DNA from: Varroa destructor
Lineage: Eukaryota; Arthropoda; Arachnida; Mesostigmata; Varroidae
Length of the DNA: 64,000 nucleotides
Reading direction: 5' to 3'
Assembly (NCBI RefSeq): GCF_002443255.2
Contig: NW_019211454.1
Location: 3,072,352 to 3,136,351, forward strand
The notes under the pieces: generated by a model
Databases searched by the model: none
What the model saw: the letters and a program-made list of their open reading frames with translations, nothing else
What the model was told of the DNA's origin: nothing
Program-made: the position numbers and the translations under genes
Part shown: positions 1 through 10,716 of the stretch, piece by piece
How the letters are laid out: every line of letters begins with the position of its first letter
Numbering within the stretch: the stretch's first letter is position 1

Positions 1-52
1 TCGTCCTGTTGAACTAAGAAGAAAATCCGAGCCGATTGGAACTGAAGAATAA

Positions 53-3000
53 AAAAAGAATTGCGAATTAGTAAACAAAGATTCAGGCGGAAATCAAGTT
101 TAACCGCCGGGGTTGGGCCTACATGAAACGGACATGCAAAGGAAGGTTTGGTCAGCAAAGGACCGATCCATCGGCTGTTGCGGGGATATCTCTATTGTTT
201 TCACGATCCAATCGTGTAGAGATGGTCTGGCCATCCCATTAGTGGTCTTAGGCAGATCTTTTATTAAAACATAAAAAAAAAAAAAAAAAGCTATACGATA
301 GTAAAAAAAAACGTGCCGAATTCCTGCTGCAGACCTGTTGTGTGCCAACTATTAATTATAAGAAGTACTGGAATGTTGTGTTTCTTGCTATCGCATTCAA
401 TTGAGCGTCCATACGATGTTTCAGAACTCAAGGTTGACCTTAGAGGGGGTGATAGAACTCAATAAGCGGAGTATTTCCCTGATAGAACTATATCTTCTGG
501 TGGAACTATATTTTACTAACGTCATTTTTCGTTGGCACTAGGCGCAAAATATGGTTACCAGTTAATATTTCGAGCACCTGTTGTTATGGTATCACCAAAT
601 ATTATAACTAAATACTTCACAATTTCTAGATTTTGAAAAAAAAAACGCTCAGCCGAAAAATATTACATTATCACGCCTTTTGTAGATTAACACTAGTGCC
701 ACTGGCACCTGAGAGACACAATTTGAATAGGTCCTAGTTTAACGCAGGTACTCTTAGGCCTTTGGTCAGGAGGCCAGGCAATTTAGTTCTAAGAATAAAA
801 AAGCAAGGAGGATAAACTTAGAATGTTCGATATATGATGCTTTCGAAAAGCAATATGTTGTGGTGTATATACTTGATGGATATTAGCCTGAGGTTTTGGA
901 CTTCAAGTATCTTGCACCTTCTGCTAAATGCTGTTCAGTATTGTGTGGCCCTATGCTTCCTTCGTGTAGGGCCTTCGTGTGCGAACATGCGCACAGGACC
1001 CCTAACTTAGCTCAAGGGTGTACGGGTAATACATTGTAAATAATTAGACATACTAATACATTGCCTAAATCTTAGTTGTTACTTTCAGGATTGGACGTAA
1101 ATATACTATATTACTATATTCATTAAAATAACCAATAAATATTTCGGTTATACGGCAAACGTTGTCTCGGCGAGAATAGTAGTCCTTGTGGTACATATGA
1201 TAGTCATATTAGACTGTACGTCTTCATATAAGAACGTCCGATTCAATATAACACCTAGTGGAACCTATGTTAGACCTTCCACCCAAACAATAAGCCATTT
1301 ATTGTAGATATAAGAACTTTTGGTGATGAGAATCACGCCGATGCGCAGGCAGGACGAGTCAACCATGTTCCCTCTGATAACGGACAAGAAAAAGATTTTA
1401 GGAAATGATTAGTTCTACACTCAGCAACCATACAGAGTTGCAGCTCTGTTTAAAGTTAGAAATGATAGTCGTGTAGCTAGCTATATGCATGCATTTGACA
1501 GCGGTATCGAACACCTTCGTATAAATATCAAGAGACCCTATCGATATTCTCAGCAGTATCATCTCATAATTTTTGATTATCGGAGCGACGTTCTGTTCTG
1601 GGGTTCTCAAAAAGCCCACATAGTTAAGTGCTAGCATGCTGATGTAGCCCCTTACCATGATTCGGCAATACATACCATTTCTTCCGCTCTGGTTATAACC
1701 CCACTTTGTGAGTTCGTCAATCCTGAAATTATTATGAGAGAAGCAAACAGGTTAAGGTTAGCTGGTGACTGAGTGTCACCAACTTTTTGTATAGCAAGAT
1801 GGTAACACAGATCCAACATATATATAATAAGTTAACGCACGCCGCCCTCGAAGCGAGATGAAAAATCTCTACATATCAAAGTTAATACATACGGTAACTT
1901 GTTTATTTATCGACTTATGGACAAGTGTTTCCTGGTCCCGGACATCGGGACTATTTCAATATTTTTCGCATAGTACAATGATTTCCCCGCCGCATGAATT
2001 CAAAAACCTCTCGTAAGCCAGGAGAAGACACTTCAAGCCATATGCAGTATGGCTGCTTAGTCTGAATAATATATCTAAAAATATTAAATAAATATGTATA
2101 AAGTTAAAAAAAACACGTACTCTTGGCCCTGTTTTTACCTCAAAAGTACGAACATTATATTCAGAAGTTCTCAGGTTAACGCTATGCGGCTATAAACGAA
2201 TAATTAATAACATCGACCCTAATGGGTTTAAATGAGGCGTATTAAAAACTGAACGGTTCTATTTTAGTGAAGTGGTGTTTGGCGTTATTTCCGTTTCGAA
2301 TCCTTTCTATAGTGACCCCCGTATCACTCTATGACAACGACACATAAAGCCATACGCATATCTAGAATATTAAGCTTAACATAATTGATACAATCTTCAC
2401 AGAAATGTTGAATGTACAACCGATTCGAATGAGCTATCATATGATCGAGGGTACTGATGACTCAGTTTGCAATAGCTGACTATCACAAACTACAAATTCG
2501 AAATCACGTATTGACAAGAAGTCGCTGCCTCTTGCAGCTTCACGAAAACGTTTCATGAAGAAAAGCCTCACGGCCTACCTAGATATCACCTTGAGTTGAC
2601 CCTAATTTTTTTGCAGAAAGTTTATTTAAATGTGTATCACACACCTCTTGCTGCATTTAGTTAATTGTTACGCTAGATCATATTTTATCGTAAACTCGGA
2701 GGCTTTGTGTACGAACAGACATAAATAAATACTAACCATCGCCTGATGAACTTCAACTATGAATATCAATGAAATCTGTCCCAGAGCAACTATTCGCTTT
2801 GGCCACGTACACAGTAGGTATAAAAAATCTGTAACGCTAGCTCATGTCAGATTAAGTCCTAGCTGTTTAATCGACATTGTGCCGTATAGATGTTCGCTTA
2901 GTTTTCCAATCCCTTTGCTCTCAAGCCCTTTGTTACTCGCTTTAATAAAAGGGGCATATTCCTGCCAAGTCTACCAGCACGGTAAGAAGAAACGTCCATT

Positions 3001-6000
3001 TATGACTAGGTAATATGTCTTTATTTACGAGAAGTACAACTATTCTGCAAACGACAAACCCCGCTGGTCAGTCCCGAAATATAAGGGTCCGATGCCTCCC
3101 GACCCTGATCGCATGCTGTACATCGTAACGACATGTTCTTATTCTGATTGAATTAATTAAGCAAACTACATAATAGATATTGTTCATTTTTAGATAGAGT
3201 CATTCAGCTTGATAGCCACTAATAGTCAAGTACGTTTGATAACCATAGCACAGCAGCCAGCGATGGCTGAATGCCAACTCTGACGATCCGACCCCTACCG
3301 CCCAGGTGCTTTACGGTTGGGGGTCAGTTAAAGCATCCTTCAATCCAAAGTAGGTTCAAGTGTTAGTTAGCGTGTAATAATGTTGAACTGACGTTTTCGG
3401 AAAGAAGTTAAAGCAAGTTCAATATTTAACTTTTTTCTTAATTCCTGACACTATAATGCTGTGCTTATCTAAGTTACCCCTGTCGGGCCAAAAAAATTAA
3501 ATGGCGAAAAGAGAAAACAGGAAATGTATATATGCAAAACGACCTTTTTTATGACAATACTGATGCAACAATACAATTTATAGGCAATATTTAAAGTTGC
3601 ACTCTTTTATGAAATAGAAATTCGTTCAAGCGGACCTTCGCGAGTATGTTACTAAACATGTTCTACGTTGACTCCTCTGACGATGAAAGTAATCGTACCG
3701 GAAGTCGAAATCCCGATTCTAAGGTACGATACAAGAGGATCAATGTTTACCAATAGTGAGCCGCTACGTGGCTATATGGCTTGATTTACGCAGCTCCAAT
3801 CAATTCGATAATAATTGCTGCTTATATATCCCGATTTATCAGTTAACTGATTTCCAAGTGCAATTCCATTCTACTCCGTATAACATAATAATTAAAATTA
3901 AACTATATAATAAATACAATAATTTACTAAGTCACTTTTCGCACGGAATCTTATTTCTAGCGCATAATTAGTCTGCTATGATTTAAAAAAATGAACGATC
4001 GTACGCATACGTTTATCTATTGCATTGCCTTCAATTCAGTTGCTTCTACTGTTTGCGTCTGTATGCGCAAGATAATCCACCATCTGCGTACGTCCTTTGG
4101 CTCCGTTCGCCCTTCCCTTGTTACTATTAAAGTGAAGAAGGGATATTTGCCTATTCTGTAAGCTGACAGGTGCACATGTAAGCTATACAATGACTTTACC
4201 TTAATTTATCTATATTTGTCAGCAGCAAAAAGGGCCGGTCATCATGCCCACTAGCTTTTGCAGTAGACGCAGCGCAGTTTTGAACCGTGGCCCCACGTCC
4301 TTTTTTGGCTTGTCTCAATAATCGCAAATCTATCAAAGCTCCGAATATCTGTGCGCTAAACTTAGTCATACTGGCCTCGCGCCTGTAAATGGCAGCCTGC
4401 GTCCATTAGGTACGAAAAGCTTATTCGATTAAGTTTATAAATGTGTGCGTGTGTGTATTCGTTGAAACAATTGAGTTTATTATGCTTGCCCTTACGATTT
4501 CTATTGTTTATCACTAGCTAACAACCATTCAGTTGTAGTCTTGTGGAGGTGTTCGAGTGAAAAGAGCAAATCTCCGATCGACGCTTGCAAAAGTACGATG
4601 ACGAATCATAATTTATTAATTAAATGTCCGGGTTCTTATATGTATTGTTGGCCTATTTTTGCAATACCAAATAGGTCTGTGCGTAGTGAACAAGCACATT
4701 GCAGCTGGAGTAAGGCAGAAGTATGGATTGTGGATATAAAATAGACCACATATAAAAGTTGTGAACGTTTACCACAGGAACAATACAGGGTACCTCCTAC
4801 ATTACACAGATATAATAGTTTTGCTACGTTTGTTATAGGACCTTCTGAAACCCTAAAGCAACCCTCTTTCACGTGTTTAGACCACACCACCTGACAGCCG
4901 CTCGTATTCAGCCACCAAGTATAAAAGAGATCAGTCGTATTCAGAAAGACAAATTGTCTGCGCAAGTCGTGTGAAAAGGACGTACCGAGCCAGTTCTAAA
5001 TAGCATGAATTTTGTTGGATTTATGCTTCTAATCGATATCGGACATTAAAACAAAATTTGGACAATGTTGAATGCTTCCACTGCCCGTAAATGATCCAGG
5101 TACGCAGTCATTAGTGCTTAATAGTGCGGAAATTTTGTTAGAAGTCCTGCAAAGTTACTGGTGTGTTTGTATATGGTAAGAAAGACAAATAGGACACGTT
5201 TACCCTCAAGTCTGAAATGGCGGTACGACTATTTCCCTTTCAGCGTTCGTAGATTGTCGTGAACTGAATATCTCTGGAATATCTACGGAAAAAGTTTACA
5301 TCCGGGAAAAACGCCATTTGGTGTGGTATGTGAGCTATAAGCATCGTTAGTCTTTAACTGTATATTTTCTCATCAAGAGATGAGTTTTTTTGTACCCCAA
5401 TTCATCAGAAAAGGTCTGCAACACATACGATTGCAGCAGGATGGTCTATCCATCCATCCATGTTACTCTTAACGTAATTACATTACTGAAAGATCCCTTC
5501 GATAGGTAATTTATTTCCAGGCGGTGTGTCGTCGAATGGTTTTCCAACTCATAAAAAAGTTAACTTAAAAGCAAAACACAGCTTGACAATATATGGACGC
5601 CTGAATGTCTGCTTCTCATTGAAAAACTTGCAGCAGTTCTCGATGTACGCGTATAAAGGTCTGTAGCGAATATCCTGGTAGCAGTCATGAAATAACTACG
5701 ATCTCATTATACTGGCAAATAATGGAAGAATGAACTGGGTAGGAGCAGATCAACTAGATGTAAATGGCGCTATAAGGAAGCGAGGGCCAGCAAGGAGTAA
5801 ACTCCGTAGCAAGCGTGAGAGACGACGTGAATGCAAATTAAGCCACGACATGGATTAGTGGATTTTAGATCAAATCGTCCGGTAACTTCCGAATGACCAA
5901 TAGGGCCTCGATTTAGGTCTGTATCTAGCAACTGGCTATATTGACGAATGATACCAAAATTACGATAACTCCGAGACGTAAAAATGTTAGCTTTCTAATC

Positions 6001-6199
6001 CGGTTCTATGAAAGGATTATTCCCAGGCAGTGAAGCTCAAGTGAGGGCAGTTGTATCCAGTTACCAGCGATGTTGGAGTAGGCTATGCACAACGTGGATC
6101 CCGCTCATTTGGAGCACGTTAATAGAACTCGAATTATTTTTTTTACAGTTAGTCAGCTCTCAGTTGTCGTAGTTCTCAATACCATTCCCTCAACATGTT
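53..6199. other. No supported gene
   Basis: No open frame here combines an ATG, coding-like composition and splice signals. The open frames present (for example 1398-1673 and 4636-4965 on the minus strand) are rich in Leu, Ile, Ser, Cys and Tyr, as random AT-rich translation is. A plausible splice acceptor at 2537 (pyrimidine run ending CTCTTGCAG) is followed by 41 open codons to a TAA at 2662-2664. A second acceptor lies inside that stretch at about 2618, so no exon is called. The block looks intergenic or intronic. Confidence 0.5.
273..289. repeat. Poly(A) tract
   Basis: An uninterrupted A17 run. A long A tract can be the tail of a retroposed copy, but no target-site duplication or recognisable body is visible upstream, so it is listed only as a homopolymer. 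Confidence 0.9.
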
Positions 6200-6480
6200 T
6201 TTTCTTTTACGTGATGCTTTATGTATATAATATTGCAAACAGTATACGATGACGTTCTCGATGCTTTAATATATTAAACACTTTGTAAAAAATAAAAATT
6301 GGGCAAATTTGAAAAACTAAATGGTGAACCATATAAAATCTCACATTCAAGATAAAGTGAATGTTAATATAGGAATTATAATTATTATTATAATAAAAAA
6401 GTATATTCATTTTTTTAAAATATGTTCTAATTGGAAATTAAATATACTTTTTATACTAATAAATGTTTAATAAACTCATC
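6200..6480. other. Very AT-rich island
   Basis: This stretch is about 80% A+T, clearly more than its flanks, with many TAAT, ATTA and TTTAAA runs. A 63-codon minus frame (6219-6410) made mostly of Asn, Tyr, Ile, Phe and His simply reflects the base composition. It could be a diverged AT-rich transposon remnant or old organellar insertion. I see no mitochondrial gene or tRNA in it. Confidence 0.5.
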
Positions 6481-6537
6481 GACACACGAACACATATAGA
6501 AATAACCATACAAAATGTCAATATCAAACACTCATAT

Positions 6538-6577
6538 CTGTAGCTCAGAGCCATAACTATATAGCTCTAAGCTACAG
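6538..6577. repeat. Inverted repeat hairpin, 14 pairs
   Basis: The arms CTGTAGCTCAGAGC and GCTCTAAGCTACAG form 14 pairs with a single C-A mismatch around a 12-base loop. It sits at the edge of the AT-rich island. A terminal hairpin of a small mobile element, or a cruciform-prone site, would fit. The stem is too short for a normal microRNA precursor. Confidence 0.7.
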
Positions 6578-7147
6578 CAAAAAACATTTTGTCTTTTTTT
6601 TTGAAATCAGTAATGTAATTGTTTTTCAAGATGTTTGCTTGTTCTGATAGGATAATGATAACTAAGCCTGCTGATTAATTTTGCCAGTAGCTCAACTTTA
6701 AAGTAGCGGTTACGGACACTTTTTGAGATTTAAGACCGATGTTAGAGGGTGTGACTACTCCTTATTACGAGTTATGCTACACGCTACACAATATACAATT
6801 ATTGCGTGTTGAATAAATCGATCGGTAATTACGAGTATTAGAGCGCAGAACAGTAGCTTTCTCGTACGAAAAGCTTCCAAACCTTTTCTTTTCGTTAACA
6901 GGTTGCCTTGCCTAATAAGTTGTTAAGTTTTATACGTAGGAGCATCGACCTAAGGTCTTTTGAGTGCGATAAAGTTGTCTTAGCGCAAGAGTCTTAGGTA
7001 TTTTGCTAACGGCATCGTTGTGATAAAGTAACGCATGCGATTTAATACCAAGCAACCCTAAGGGTATTTGAGGGCTTTGAGGCCTCGATCATAGGCAACC
7101 TGTAGATTTTATAGCGGCTCACGTTAATTTTTTTGTTTTTATTTCAG

Positions 7148-7549
7148 ATTTACAATTGATATTTTTATGATATGTTCAAGATCGAAAGCTACTAACCGTA
7201 AAAAAAAACAACTGAAAACTCTGCGGTGGATACAGAAGCACATTGCAAATTGCGTTTCATGTATGGGAGATGACCACGTTTCGTCGGTGGGCCCTAAAGC
7301 AGTTCAGCTGAAGGCCACCAGGGTCGAGTACAGGACGTAAGCTAGTGCTATTCTGTGTACTAAACTAATTGAATCTGCGCCGGGTGAAAATTCATAATGA
7401 GATTTTATGTAGGTACGCGTTATTTGTAGTGTCGAACAGGTCGTTGTTGTGTTACACGCGCTTGCATTTCCAGGAGAGTACATCAAGGTCAGGTTCGACC
7501 AGATGCAACCTCCAAGGTGATTTGGACTAACAATGAATCGAATAGCTAG
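7148..7549 (+). CDS. Candidate two-exon gene fragment, unknown product
   Basis: Exon A (7148-7336) follows a strong acceptor, a T-rich run ending TTTTTATTTCAG at 7147. It is open for 62 codons in one frame and ends at a good donor (GAC followed by GTAAGC, GT at 7337-7338). Exon B (7474-7549) follows an acceptor ending TTGCATTTCCAG. It starts in the phase needed (AC plus G gives Thr) and runs 25 codons to TAG at 7547-7549. The intron would be 137 bases. The peptide is basic early on (RKKKQLKTLRWIQKH), has two Cys three residues apart (NCVSCMGDD), and ends in a polar tail. Composition is balanced, unlike nearby random frames. I do not recognise a family. No 5' exon was found; one would have to end with two bases of a split codon. 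Chance remains a real alternative. Confidence 0.33.
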
Positions 7550-8534
7550 TTAGACACGGATGAAATGGCAGACAGCAGAGACGTAAGCCACGATAGTCAT
7601 CAATAAATACTGCTCTTGATAGAATAGAGGGGGATTTGTAGCAGACGCTCTAAACATGAAACGCACTATCGAAAAAAGATCAACTACCACTTAAAACCAG
7701 TGAATATTTTAACACAATGAACGTAGCAATAGTAGAAAAAGCAATTAAATTTATAGATAGGTAATGCTGGTCGGAGCGTCGTATGAAGTCCAGCCATTTC
7801 TGATGGTGACGACGCGAAAGTAGATGAGGTTTGCGGGACGACACCTTTTCGTCCACCTGGCCAGCCAGCTCCTACGCATGTGTAAAAATATCATTACCTA
7901 TTGCCTTAGACTGGATAAACCTTCGCGAATGATTTGGGCTGCTGCTAAGAAAGGGGCTTTTGGGATTCGCTGTTCGAACTCGGTCAGATGCGCGCACATT
8001 CCATTATTGTAAGGGTCAGGCATTGAAAAGGCAGTCGGCTTTGTTTTCTTCAGATGTCAACACTCTTATGAAAAAGGAACGTAAACATCGGAACAATCTG
8101 CTAATGTGAATTGTGTAAAAAATTGATAAATAGTAGACGAGCATGAAGTGAACACGTCTGGAGGGTGCGTCTACTAGGGCGATCGACATGTTTAAAACGA
8201 TCTGTTCGGTAATCAGTCGAAATCTTCGAATATGAACTAATACAATTATGTAGCCACTATTATACATACAAATGAAGCGCTTATGGCGGTTAATCGTACA
8301 TTGCGCTGCTTTGTAAGCCTCGTTGGTAGGCCCGGTAAAGCCGTTTTGGTTTCGCAAATAAAATATTTTTACTGCTAGATAAAAGACACTAGTAGTTTAT
8401 TTGTTCATTCGTTTGAGCGGTTAGCTTGCTTCTACCAGCAGGTTAATGCGGAAAATAATTAGAGATATTTTAAGCAGCATCCTTTCGGCCTTGAATCTGT
8501 TCACCACATTTCGCTAAGCTAATGCGTTGCATAA

Positions 8535-8717
8535 AACCCCCGAAGTGTGGGTCAACGGCCTACTCCGTCGGGCGCTAAAGCCTCAGTGACCCATCCATCA
8601 TACGGAGATTTGTTCTGCTCTTGGGGCAAACACAACCGGTGCGACCAGGTCAGATGCTTCGGCACCTCCAAATACGTGGCTTTAAGCCCTGCTTGTCTTG
8701 TACGTGGTACACACAGC
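8535..8717 (+). other. GC-rich patch open on both strands
   Basis: About 200 bases that are distinctly GC-richer than their surroundings. On the plus strand one frame is open for 61 codons between stops and has four Cys in its second half. On the minus strand a 54-codon frame (8552-8716) ends in TGA and reads like protein (LEVPKHLTWSHRLCLPQEQN). It begins just after a CTAG that could be an acceptor, preceded by pyrimidine-rich GGCTTCTGCTCTG. Neither frame has a usable ATG and at most one can be real. High GC alone lowers stop frequency, so this is only a possible exon. The minus frame looks the better of the two. Confidence 0.25.
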
Positions 8718-9764
8718 TAGCGATGCGACGCTAGAGCCACTTCAGAGCAGAAGCCAACTTGTATTAGTTGTAACGTGCTTTTCATATGTCAGCTATATGT
8801 ATAATGAGGCTGTCTCTCAATCAACATTTACTTGTTCACTAGTCATTCTTAGCAAACATTAATGCCAGTATTGTCCTGGGGTGAGGAAAGCTCCGAGAGC
8901 AACGTAGTGGTTCTATAAACGCGCGCTTTTTTGAAACGTGACAAGCCTACGGATGTTGTAGTGACAGGTGACAAATAATCGAAGAAATGAAACGGAAATA
9001 TTAGCAAATAATCGAGACCCTATTTTCGATCACTAATGGTTGTCAACTTGTGATAGAGCTTGCTAATACTCACGGCCATAAACAATTATGATATTCCGCC
9101 GTATGCCTAAATATTCGATCCACAATAAACTGAGTGTTTCATTCTTGTGTCAACTGTTTTGTCTATACATTTTTTCAAATAAGACCAATCAACTAATGGT
9201 AATACTCTCTATAACACTGTTAGACGAAATAGATAGAAACACTGTTAAACGAATACACGGAACGCTCTGGCGGGGGCAGTACAATTTGCGGTAGAACGAT
9301 TCGTTTGTTTTGCATTCACGACCACCTATGTGTGTGAGAAAGTCAAAAAATTTTACGAGTTAGGATAAAATATACCGGCAAGAATTATCTCTACCCTACA
9401 CAAAACTCTACTCGATCAAGGGATAGTTGTTATTATTACAAATATTTGATTAAAGAACGGTAAGCTGAAGTTTCTGTGATTGTTATTATTATCCATACGT
9501 AAGTAAGACAAGCCAAAACTGAATTAATTATAAATCTTGTTTTGAACAATGGTTAAGCGATCGTTATTATTTGCAGTAACTGCACGGTTATATTTTAATG
9601 AAGAACAGCTTTTGTTTTTTATACAAAACGAATACAGTTAATGCTTCAACAATAGCCCAATAGTAAAAAAAAAATAACAGCTGCGGTTTTCGTAGACGAA
9701 TATGAGCGTGCTTATTGAGGTCAACAAAAGTGTGCTATCACTTTAATAGTACTATCGTCAATGC

Positions 9765-9787
9765 ATATATATATATATATATATATA
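9765..9787. repeat. (AT)n microsatellite
   Basis: About eleven uninterrupted AT units. It lies just before the second AT-rich island. Confidence 0.95.
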
Positions 9788-9821
9788 GTCCTCCATAAGT
9801 AATGACATATAAATTGGACTA

Positions 9822-10310
9822 CCAGTTTCTCCCAACCGAATAAAAATTATAATATATTTTAATAAAATATTTTTCTCTTGGTATTTTAATTTTTATTACA
9901 ATAGTTCTATCCTCTTTGTGAAATCGAAAAAATATCCTTCTTATATTATTATATCTTCTGGAATTATAATAATAGCTATTTTTTTCTTTAGTTCTCTTAA
10001 TTGTGATGACAACTTTCTACAACGTTTGCATTAGATTTGTAGCTTGGCCTTTTCTATTTTTATTTTGATCCTTCAAATAAACCATAAAACATTCTTGATT
10101 TTCTATGATTAATTATACGTTCACAAAGCAGGTATAATGATAAGTTTTCATCCTTATAAGTTACCATTGTTCAAATATTGTTAATAAAATATAATAAATT
10201 CCTTCACTCTTCTTTATATTCATATTAATTATTCCACTGCTAAGATTTTCAATCTATAACATAATCCTATTCTAATAGAATTTCAAGTCATGTACTAGAT
10301 ACCCAAGTAC
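9822..10310. other. AT-rich island with a long stop-free minus frame
   Basis: A stretch of roughly 480 bases at close to 78% A+T. One minus-strand frame (9822-10016) has no stop for 65 codons, which is unlikely for any single frame of this composition, although several frames and islands were inspected. It has no ATG. Its translation is Lys, Ile, Arg, Tyr and Asn-rich (for example FFRFHKEDRTIVIKIKIPRE). This could be a decayed AT-rich mobile or viral-type coding fragment, or chance. I recognise no family, and no mitochondrial gene. Confidence 0.3.
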
Positions 10311-10382
10311 TAAGGAATTCACATTCTGATAGTTAGTAGTAAGGGATCCTACGTCTAGATCTTGTCTAGGCCAACCCTTCTG

Positions 10383-10613
10383 CTAGTAGCCTGTTTTATT
10401 GAGTTTGTTTATAATGCACATTATGTGACACTGCCGCATCGGATCTGTCGATTCTAAATAAAGTCTGTTGCTTTTAAACACTTTAAACTTCGAGTGGTCA
10501 TTTACCTGATCTACCTTACCGTTTGTTGGCTGAATGGCACCCGCCAAGATTTCAAAGCTGGCGTCCTTGTTAACGCCTAACAGTAATATATCAAGAGGCG
10601 ACAACCTTGCCAA
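10383..10613 (-). pseudogene. ABC-transporter NBD-like fragment, degenerate
   Basis: The minus frame contains ILLLGVN, then KDASFEILAGAIQPTNGKV. ABC ATPases of the ABCA type have a similar string around Walker A: LLGxNGAGK, then TTxFKxL, TG, a few residues, and PTSGxV. If the bases for Gly-Ala-Gly are taken as deleted, about half the residues line up, including LLGVN, the Walker Lys, Phe, Leu, Gly, PT and Gly. The core can also be read as a 57-base exon (10520-10576), with an acceptor TTACTGTTAG before it and a donor GTAAGG after it. Third positions there are mostly G or C. The frame opens with TTG, not ATG. Without the Walker A glycines it could not bind ATP normally, so a pseudo-exon or gene relic is more likely than a working gene. 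The resemblance comes from recalled family motifs and needs a profile search. Confidence 0.25.
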
Positions 10614-10680
10614 GGGCGTTCATGTCTGTCAATGCCAGCAAAATTTTTATACACTAACATCAGGAAAAGTCATTTGCCTC

Positions 10681-10716
10681 TATATATATATATATATAAT
10701 GTATATATATATATAT
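10681..10716. repeat. (TA)n compound microsatellite
   Basis: Two TA runs separated by a short ATG interruption. It has no coding meaning. Confidence 0.95.

Noticed and set aside
1..52. Possible C-terminal end of a gene cut by the window edge (16 open codons then TAA with AATAAA)
   Set aside because: Sixteen open codons are common by chance and there is no upstream sequence to test.
104..348. Minus-strand frame with an internal MARPSLHDWIVK stretch
   Set aside because: Composition is fair in its second half, but it runs through an A17 tract, lacks splice signals and ends without support.
2538..2664. Open 41-codon frame after a CTCTTGCAG acceptor
   Set aside because: A second strong acceptor lies inside it, and 41 open codons are expected often near random acceptors.
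6200..6480. Mitochondrial insertion (NUMT) explaining the AT-rich island
   Set aside because: No mitochondrial protein or tRNA pattern could be read in any frame.
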